From Armigeres subalbatus (Eukaryota; Arthropoda; Insecta; Diptera; Culicidae), in contig NW_026942456.1 of assembly GCF_024139115.2 (NCBI RefSeq), positions 1-64,000 of the forward strand: 64,000 nt of DNA. The letters are read 5' to 3'. The first letter of the stretch is position 1; every line of letters begins with the position of its first letter. Both the position numbers and the translations under genes were made by a program. Positions 56,884-64,000 of the stretch are shown one piece after another. The notes below the pieces were generated by a model. The model had not been told where the DNA came from. It did no database searches and worked only from the letters and a program-made list of their open reading frames with translations.

Positions 56884-56965
56884 TTTGTCCTATTTGTCTT
56901 ATTTGCTTTATTTGTCTTATTTGTTTTATTTTGCTTATTTGTTTTATTTGTCTTATTTATTTTCA
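56884..56965 (-). repeat. 9-bp tandem array (cttatttgt), right
   Basis: Nine or so units of 'tatttgtct', complementary to 54417-54525, completing the symmetry of the inner structure. Confidence 0.9.
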
Positions 56966-57562
56966 ACTGTTTATCTGATCTTATTCCTATATTTGATTTC
57001 AATATATAATATATAATATTTGGTATCCTCGTGTTCACAAATAGGAATACGCTTTTTTCTTGTGTCACGCTAGATACAAAGTTGACGGACTTTCTACCGC
57101 TCTCATCGCTCCTTTCCTGCCGTGCGCCACAAGAAAATAAGCTGTTGGCTGCTCTCCCGAAATGGTAACTTTTGTATGGAATTTAAAAAACTTGGTTGAA
57201 GTAAAAAGAGCTTCCTGCAAAATTTATTGCGGTGACATATACTTTTTATTACATCAAAATGATCGTTGAAAAAATTCAAAACTTTTGTCAGTTGGGTTTT
57301 GCGAAATTCGGTTCCTTTGTGCCTCAAATCATCGGAGAGAGGTACTGAGAAGCGAAAATTTCAGTTCTACAATAGTTCAGTATTTAGAGCTTAATTCAAA
57401 TTTGGGAAATAGTAGGTCCATGAAATTTTGTAGGAACATTCCTTGATAAATTTCAAAGAGATTGTCAGTTGGAATAAGCGAAATTCGTTCCCAATTCCGA
57501 GTTATAGACATTTTAGTACGAAAATAGCGCTCTACCGCGAGAGAGCTTCCCTCAGACCTTAA

Positions 57563-58890
57563 AAGAACCTCCCGGAGGAATTTCCGTAAGAACTCCCAGA
57601 GAAATTCTCCGAGGAACTTCTGGAGGAAATTGTAGATAAATGCCTAAAGAAATGCTAAATGAATTCCTGGAAGAAATTGATTGAATTCCCGAAGGAACTA
57701 CTAGTGGAACTTCAGAGGAACATCCGGTTGAATACCCTAGAGGAAGAGAAAAAATATTTCTGAAGGAACTTGCGAAATCCCATTTCCCATGAAATTCCTG
57801 CCAAATATCATCCAGGAATTCCCTGTGAAGTTCCTGGAGGTATTACCGGAGAATTTCTTGGAAAAACTCCTGGAAGAACTCCCGGAGGAACTCCCACAAG
57901 CACTTACGAAGGAATTCCCACATGGAAGTCCTGAAATAATTCTTAGAGAAGTTCCTAAAGGAATTTCCGAAAAAATATCTGAAGGAATTCCCAGAAAAAT
58001 ACCAGGAGGAATTCATGCAGAAATTCCCAGATGAAATCCTGAAAGTATTTCCAGATGAATTGCTGAAGAAAATCCCTGCGGATTCTTCCGAAGAAATTTC
58101 TGGAAGAAATATTGGCAGATATCCGAGTAAATTCCGAGTGAAGTCCGGAAGGAATTCTAGTACACTTCCGCGGAAAATCTCCCGGAGAAATTCCTGAAGG
58201 AATTCCTGGAGAAGTACCTGAAGAAACTCCCGAAAAAATACCTGTAAGAATTTCTGGGGAAAAAATACCTGTAAGAATTTCCAGGAGAAATTCTTGTAGA
58301 TATTTCTAGGGGATTTCTTGAAGGATGTTCTGAAGTAATTGCGAAAAGAATTCCAGATTGGAATGGTAGATGAATTGAATGTTTGGAGGTATTCCCGGAA
58401 AATTTCCTGGAAGTAATTCCGGAGGAATTTAAGGAAGAGTTCCGAGAGGAATGCCCGGAGAAGTTCCTAGAAGAATTTTCGAAGAAATTTCTTATAGATT
58501 TACAAGTGAAATTATGGAGCTAAATCGGAGGATTTCCGTCATAAATTTTTGAAGAAACTTCTGGTAGAATTTTGGGAAGAAATTCCGTATGTATTCTTGA
58601 TGGAACTCTCGAATGCATGCCTGAAGGAAATGCCGGATTCTTCCTGAAGAGAGAATAGCCCAAGAAATATCTAGACGTAAATCTTGGAGAGAAGAAAAGA
58701 AATCTTCAAGGAATTTCCTCGTGAATTTCCTAAAAAAAATTAGTGGAGGGTTTCTAGATAAGGAGGAATTACAATTACATGAGAAGGATTTTCGAACGAT
58801 TTTCAGAGGAATTTGTGGATAACTTTCCGGAGGAATTCAAAAGTTCCCAGGGGAGCTTCTAGAAGGATTTCAAAGAGAATTTTTGAGCCC
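57563..58890. repeat. Degenerate 24-bp satellite, 'gga' orientation (right outer arm, part 2)
   Basis: Continues the arm interrupted at 54008: 'cccggaggaatttccgtaag', 'ggaggaactcccac' and many 'gaaattcc' and 'gaattcc' blocks. Divergence increases to the right and the period is lost after about 58750. Confidence 0.75.
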
Positions 58891-59296
58891 GAAATGTTTC
58901 CAGTTGTTTTGAACTTTCATATATTATGGACCCTGGATGCCCTAAAAAGTTTTGGGAATCTTTTGAATTTCAACTAGACCTGTGCGCCGGTCATATCATC
59001 GGCGGCGGCGGCGTAGTGGTCACTTTTGCCCCGGCGGCGGCGGCGTCACGGCGGCGCGCCGTTGAATTTTATCGGCGGCGGCGGCGGCGTGAACCGACGT
59101 GGATGAAAAAATCAATTGCTGAAAAAATCGATTTTACCATGGATTTTTGGATTAACGCGGTTTGATTCACACGGTAGGAATCGCCGCACAAAAACCGACT
59201 TCAGTGGATTGAAATTGCAATATTCTGCGTTTGCTGATCATCAAACAGCACATTCAAAATAGTCAATTGCTGGTGATACTAATCAATACCTAATTT

Positions 59297-59728
59297 TTTT
59301 TTTATTCGTATGTTTATTTGGTAGGCACGCTGTGTTCTTAACCGCTACTGTCCCGTGATCTACTGTGGTACTCTGCTGTACAGAGTCCACACAGAATCTA
59401 TTTTTAGATGTCCATAATTCGTTATTGTTGTCGATGCCAGTCCATATCATCGTGAGTCCATTGTGTTCATTTGTCCATGTGGTGAATCCAGTGATCGTTG
59501 CTTTGTTCGGTTGCCATTAATCGAAGCACGTTGGAGGAATGCCTCCGAGAAGAACAGGTTTGTCAGTCGTCATCAGGCAGCCGTGTCGGTGAGGCGTGTT
59601 CCCCAAAACGCCACCGTACGGACTGCGCTTCTGGCGACTGACAAGGTTTGGTGGAGGGGCTGGGAATCGAATCCATGACCATTCGCTTATGAGGCGAACG
59701 TGTAGCCAACTACGCTACGGGACCCCCT
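59297..59728 (-). mobile_element. tRNA-derived SINE, second family, copy 2
   Basis: Reverse complement of the family at 47263, with a poly(A) tail here (t run at the left end) and exact 11-bp duplications atacctaattt at 59286-59296 and 59729-59739. The anticodon loop of its head reads CAT instead of TAC. Confidence 0.9.
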
Positions 59729-59815
59729 ATACCTAATTTCAAAATGTTATTTGAATTACCACTATTTTGTTACTTTTTGATTTTGATTAATTAAATTTTA
59801 ACAATAAAATTTTTC

Positions 59816-60250
59816 GTGACTCCAAAGTGTAAAGAATTAGATTTCGGTGTCATAGAACAAATTGGTAATAACTTTTTTGTGTCAACTGAAATCCTCCATA
59901 ATTTCCACCGAAAATTATCTGGAAAACTCTTTGGAATGTCCATAGGATTTTTTTTAATTTCTTCAGGAAATCGCTTCTACTTTGCAAGAGAAATGTCAAA
60001 ATATCGTAGGAAACCTTTAGCATGGTTTCAACGGGAAATAATTCAAAATTTTCACGGAAAATTACTCGACGTTTTAACGGAAAAACTTTTGGAATTTAGA
60101 AAAAAAAACTTGAGATTTCAACGGAATGGAATTTTCAAGAGAAATATCGGAATTATCACGGAGAGTTCTTTGGAGTATTACCTGGAAACTTTGAAGGTTA
60201 TCAATCGGGAAATTCTACGGAATTTCTACGACAAACTTTTTGGAATGTAG
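59816..60250. repeat. Degenerate short tandem sequence
   Basis: Recurring 'ttt(c)cacggaaaatta', 'tcaacggaaa' and 'cttttggaat' phrases at about 24-bp steps. A plus-strand frame of 144 codons results, without a domain. Perhaps a relative of the neighbouring satellite. Confidence 0.4.
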
Positions 60251-60408
60251 ACTTTTCGTTCTCGGAATTTCAACTCGAAATTCTGAAAATTCTTGGGTTT
60301 CCTACAAATTTGAACCGGCATGCAGAATTATAATTCAGATGCGTGACAGATTTTAAGCAGTGGCACGCCTATGCAAGTGCCGGTGGCGGTGGCGCACACC
60401 TCTAGGAG

Positions 60409-60799
60409 GAATCAAATCCAACAGAAATTATATTAATTGGCTTCGAGATTTGGTTTTAAGAGCTATGGACAGAGGATTGAATTTGATTTCGTTTTGAATT
60501 TTTAATTGATATTGAGTTGGATTTTATTCAGTTTTATTTTGTTAGGTTTGAAATTTGTATATCTGAATTGCTGAAAACGTGGCTGATTTCCAATTTTTCT
60601 TTCCAATCACTTATGACATTTTGTTAAATTTGAAAAAGTCTACGTATACTTCAAGGGGGTGGGGAAGGGGTTTTGGAAAAGTCTACTAGGGGGGAAAGGG
60701 GGGTGGGTTTGAAAATGTGAAAATTCGGCCTACGTGGTTTGTGGGAAGTTGTTTAGAAATACTTTCAAAATCTCATAAAGTAGTTCAAACGGGAATTAT
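60409..60799. other. No gene; G-rich run
   Basis: AT-rich with a 'ggggaaaggggggtggg' stretch near 60690-60706. Confidence 0.35.
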
Positions 60800-61742
60800 T
60801 TTCGAAAATCCATTCAGGCTCTCTTTTAAAAATGCCTTCGGAAATATATTTCGAAATTCCTGCACAAAACCATCCAGGAATTTCTTCTAAAACTTCTCCA
60901 AAAATTCATTTAAGAGCTCCTCAAAAAAATTTCCTTGAATAATCTAAAAAAAACTCCACCAAGAATTCTTTTGGATATTTCACCAGGGGTTTCCTTAAAA
61001 ATTTCTTCGAAAAGCCTCCCGGATTCCTTCTTAGATTTATTCCAGGAAATCCATTGAAAATTAATTAGATAATGAAATTGTTTTCGGTGGAGTTGCTAAT
61101 TAAATTTTATAAAATAAATAAATAAAATAAAAAAAATTAAACAACTAACACTGAAAAAATCCGAAGGTATTACTGAAAGAATTTCGTAAAAAAACCATGG
61201 AGGCATTTTCGATGGAATTCCTGCAGGAAGTTCTGGAAGAAATCTCGAAGAAAGTTTTAAAGAAATTGCTGGAAGAAGCTCTGAAGAAATTCCTTAAGAA
61301 AATTTGGAAAAAATCCCTTAAGCAATCTCTGGAAGAATTTATTTGAAAAATTCATAGAATAATTGCCGAAGAAATTCATGAGGAGGTATTCCTTTAAAAA
61401 ATTGAAAAGTTGCTGAACTCCAAATGGAATTTCTTGAAAAATTTATTAAGAAATATCCGGAGGAATCGCTAAAGAAACTTCCGAAGGAATCCCTTAACGA
61501 TTCTCCTAAGGAATTCCCAACAACATTTTTCGTAGAAATTACTGAAACAATTTTTTTGTATGCATTCCATTAGGAATTTCCTGAAGAAATTCCTGAAGGA
61601 TTTTTTGAAGAAATCCGTAATGGAATTTCTGAAAGAATTTTCAGATAAATTTTGTAAGACATTTCCGGAAGAATACATGAAGTAATTTTCCAAGGTTTTT
61701 TATTGAAACTTTTCGGAGGAATATCTGGAGGAATTTACTAGG
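60800..61742. repeat. Third, oldest head-to-head 24-bp satellite
   Basis: 60800-61070 has eroded units in the 'tcc' orientation ('aattcctgcacaaaaccatccaggaatttcttc'-like pieces). 61145-61742 has them in the 'gga' orientation ('ggaattcctgcaggaag', 'gaagaaattcctgaaggatt'). About 75 AT-rich bases separate the arms. Same architecture as 52985-58890 but more diverged. Confidence 0.65.
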
Positions 61743-61842
61743 AAATATACATACCAAGTGGTTTTGGCGCTTTAGGGATGTATTCAAGCCTTCACAAAAG
61801 CTTATGTGCCACAACAAACACAATTTGCGAGTCACCTACACG

Positions 61843-62453
61843 CAGTGTTGTCTTACACTCTGTGCAAGAAATTCTGCTCTTTGATTTTACTCCATCTAAA
61901 CGATGGACATTTAGAAAATTCAAATAGCCTTCTATTAGTTGCACTTACCAGACGCGCTTTGTGATTTTCCAAACCACAATCCATTTTCCAGCGGTCTTCC
62001 AGACACGCTTTGTGATTTTCTAAACCACAATCCATTTTCCAGCGGTCTTCCAGACGCGCTTTGTAGCAATACAAACCCATTTTATTGTGTTTTTTTTTAA
62101 ATCATCAAATATTTCAACACATTATCACATAAACAAATTGAATTCAACTCACCTTTTGAAATAAGCGTCAGGATCCAACAAATAACCTGGCAGGATCGCC
62201 AAAATGTGTGGCCCCAAATGGCCGGAGCGAACTGTTATGACAGTAGCTCTCCGTGGGTGCGTGTGCACGCCACGCAGGTCTGACCAGAAGAGGGCGAGTC
62301 ATGGCTTGCTGCGCACTGATCGACACGCTGAGGTGTTAATGTATAATCGCACGCTGACGATGACTTACTCAAACCCCACAAAGATTGTAAAATCTTTTGG
62401 ATGGAGAAAAATCATAGAGCAGAATTTTTTGTACAGAGTGTAGGACACCACTG
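61843..62453. mobile_element. hAT-like MITE
   Basis: Inverted ends CAGTGTTGTC(t)TACACTC... at 61843 and ...GTAGGACACCACTG ending 62453, similar over about 60 bp (both contain 'gagcagaatt' and 'gatggag' or complements). 8-bp flanks cctacacg (61835-61842) and cctacaga (62454-62461) agree at six positions. CAGTG ends and 8-bp duplication are hAT hallmarks. Non-coding; it contains a 51-bp tandem repeat at 61951-62060 and GC-richer sequence at 62190-62330. Confidence 0.75.
61951..62060. repeat. 51-bp tandem duplication inside MITE
   Basis: 'agacgcgctttgtgattttc' ... 'ttttccagcggtcttcc' occurs twice in full with few changes, and a third partial unit begins at about 62052. Confidence 0.85.
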
Positions 62454-62461
62454 CCTACAGA

Positions 62462-62713
62462 TTTAGGTGCCCGACTAAATGAGGTTTTGGCTTAGACGAA
62501 TTCCAAAGACCATTTCAACATTTTTTGTATTATTCTACTTAGTAGATTAAATCTACTAGATACAGCCTAATTCAAATTCACAACTAATCAACCAATTAAT
62601 TCATTATCCAATGTTTGTCACTGTCTTAGAGGCATCATCACTTGAGGTAGATTTGAAATTGAATTCTGACGAGTTCCACCTGAACAACATTCTAACAACT
62701 AACTAACAACAAC
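62462..62713. other. No recognised feature
   Basis: AT-rich unassigned sequence. Confidence 0.3.
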
Positions 62714-62838
62714 AATCATAACACGAGTTTAGTACTATTCCAATCAATTCCACCACGTTGTATTGTTTTACAAATACGTTTTTCGTCTCTGTAAGGCCAT
62801 CTTCAGTGTCTCTTATTTTACTCGACTCGACTCAAGTT
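62714..62838 (-). repeat. Third copy of the short retroposon at 9193
   Basis: On the minus strand: 'agagacactgaagatggcc', 'ttacagagacgaaaaacgta', 'gtggtggaattgattg' and 'actcgtgttatga', in the order of 9193-9316. Confidence 0.65.
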
Positions 62839-62859
62839 AATTGATTTTTTTTATTGCGA

Positions 62860-62975
62860 TTGGTCATCGGCGTGGCAAAATTATGATCGGCGGCGCGCCG
62901 ACCCAAAATCGCCGGCGGCGGCGGCGTGAGTAAAACCACCGGCGGCGGCGGCGCGGCGCGGCGGCGCACAGGTTT
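62860..62975. repeat. GCG-rich repeat block
   Basis: 'ggcggcgcgccgacc', 'cgccggcggcggcggcgtga' and 'gcggcgcggcggcgcacagg', spaced by AT-rich bits, like 58985-59095 and 34431-34535. Confidence 0.6.
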
Positions 62976-63070
62976 AATTTCAACCACCTATTTCTGTATA
63001 TGATTGGATCGTAAAGTGCACATGTTTGAGGGAATTTATTTCAGTACCCGTTCAATCTTTCCACAATTAA

Positions 63071-63117
63071 GGGGGGGCGACGGCCCCCCCTGCTCCCCTC
63101 TGGCTACGCCCTTGCAA
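63071..63117 (-). repeat. 'gggcgtagccag' motif, copy 2
   Basis: Complement of the motif at 47129. A C/G-rich tract then 'ctctggctacgccctt'. It abuts the mariner fragment. Confidence 0.4.
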
Positions 63118-63472
63118 TTGGCGTTTCATTCAAGCTCTGGAAGGTACATAAAAGTTTTCTTTGATGGTTGTCGCATGAATTTCTCAGAAATGTTGACTTC
63201 CTTGACATTTTTTTGATGGAACACACCAGGTTGCAAGCAATCTTTTCACGAGCTGACTTTATCATGTTTGGCATACGTGCAAAGCATGAAAGTCCGCTTC
63301 CCGGCTTCCACTGCTTGGACCCATCCTGCAGAGACGTTTTAAGGCGATAAACTGTGGCCAAAAGACATCTTACCACCATAGCAATCTCATTCGACGTCTT
63401 CTGGGCGAGCAACAAACTAGTAACCACTTCTTTTGCGTACATTTGTAGAGATTTGCAGTAGAACAATTTCAA
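63104..63472 (-). pseudogene. Tc1/mariner-like transposase, N-terminal fragment
   Basis: The minus-strand translation has a helix-turn-helix pair typical of Tc1/mariner DNA-binding domains: an EIAMVVRCLLATVYRLK-like first HTH, then the linker GSKQWKPGSG, then REKIACNLVCSIKKMSRK before the second HTH. It ends at about 63104 by joining unrelated sequence. The DDE catalytic domain is absent, so the fragment could not transpose. Related to the ITm/mariner group by this motif; subgroup unassigned. Confidence 0.65.
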
Positions 63473-63484
63473 TCTCTCGGCGCA

Positions 63485-64000
63485 GCATTAAAGGTGACTT
63501 TTATAAATATACTTTCAACAGAAATTAGTCATTAGCTACTCGAATTAACCCAATATTCAAGTTTAAACATTTTCGCATTATTTTTGCCGCACCTGTATGG
63601 GAAAATAGATAATCATTACAGCAGTGCGGACAATTTACTGTCGAATTCATTGGTTTGAAATGATTTAATTAATTTCGATGGATTCTTCTGGTGATCCAAG
63701 AAAAAAATTATTATGCCCGCGTTTGTGCCAGCGAAATTTTCCATTGCAGCAAATCAGGAATTTCTACGAGTACTATGGTGGAAGAACAAAGTTAATCCTC
63801 AATATATATCATTGTTTTTTTTCTTTCTTTCGTAAAATATTAATCAAATCTAGATTGGTCCAGAGTTCGATTTGTTTCTTAGTCTTTTTTCTTTCATTGA
63901 CAATAACGAAAAACAGTCAACCCATTGTTGAGCTGGAATTTATCCTCTCATGAACTGGAAATTTCTTTATTCGAATAGGTCCGATGACGATTTCAGCCAT
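63485..64000. other. No recognised feature
   Basis: AT-rich. A plus-strand frame at 63678-63953 has no domain. The sequence runs off the window. Confidence 0.3.

Larger units (their letters stand above)
54013..57558. mobile_element. 3.5-kb TTAA-flanked element carrying an inverted satellite array
   Basis: GGTCTGAGGGAAG at 54013-54025 is exactly complemented by cttccctcagacc at 57546-57558, and TTAA lies outside both (54009-54012 and 57559-57562). The flanking outer satellite continues on both sides, so the element inserted in it. Inside are about 400 bp of unique left sequence, a 9-bp tandem array, a 24-bp array that reverses at 55558, the inverted 9-bp array, and about 590 bp of unique right sequence. 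No transposase or other domain is recognised in the unique parts. The short ends and TTAA suggest a piggyBac-like mobilisation system; the end sequence does not match one I know. Confidence 0.75.
58978..60401. mobile_element. Possible element with GC-rich 'TGTGCGCC' ends
   Basis: The left end 'acctgtgcgccgg' and the complement of the right end 'aggtgtgcgccaccg' are similar, and CTAG lies outside both (58974-58977 and 60402-60405). The left subterminal part has repeated cggcgg blocks and the right has 'ggtggcggtggcgc'. A SINE lies inside. End match is short, so the element call is tentative. The region at 62860-62975 has one matching end ('ggcgcacaggttta'). Confidence 0.35.

Overview
This looks like nuclear DNA of a culicine mosquito, most likely Aedes. 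The main evidence is several tRNA-derived SINE copies that closely match my memory of the Aedes Feilai family, mosquito-type non-LTR retrotransposons, an errantivirus-like LTR element, many TA- and TTAA-flanked non-autonomous DNA elements, and long runs without genes. I see no host protein-coding gene I can defend. Every convincing coding region belongs to a transposable element, and almost all are broken. No bacterial-type operon, CRISPR array or canonical tRNA/rRNA gene was found.

Layout. 0-12.9 kb: old repeats, a Feilai SINE, a 5'-truncated non-LTR retrotransposon with an intact reverse transcriptase (RT) frame, a degenerate 'ggccgaaa' satellite, a short retroposon with a 12-bp target duplication (TSD), a short MITE and an RT relic. 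12,897-20,216: a structurally complete Ty3/gypsy errantivirus-like element (339-bp LTRs with 3 differences, TATA TSD, tRNA-Ser-type primer site, gag/pol slip heptamer, protease-RT-RNase H, integrase, env) carrying lesions in gag, at the pol/integrase junction and in env. 20,352-21,986: a TA-flanked inverted-repeat element with another MITE nested in it. 22-26 kb: mostly unassigned sequence, another Feilai copy and an antisense fragment of the LINE described below. 26.2-30.7 kb: a 4.5-kb satellite with a 23-bp, self-complementary unit.

31.5-37 kb: mostly unassigned, including a CpG-rich tract (32.3-33.8 kb) that could be a host promoter or first exon. 37.1-51.9 kb: two copies of a CACTAT-ended DNA element in opposite orientation. 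Between them lie a full-length I/LOA-like LINE with 15-bp TSD (39,659-45,423), an antisense decayed LINE and a second SINE family. The right-hand copy is interrupted by a TTAA-flanked long-inverted-repeat element (48,562-50,194), and the left copy supplies the empty target site.

53-61.7 kb: the most striking part. A 24-bp satellite occurs three times as head-to-head inverted arrays of different apparent age. The freshest sits inside a 3.5-kb element with short inverted ends and TTAA duplication, and that element is inserted in an older array of the same satellite. The last 2.5 kb holds a hAT-like MITE, GC-rich inverted-repeat sequence and a Tc1/mariner-like transposase fragment.

The genes do not form a host pathway. 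The window is a layered record of insertions, and several nestings give relative ages directly: SINE at the satellite edge, TTAA element in CACTAT element, TTAA element in satellite, MITE in MITE.
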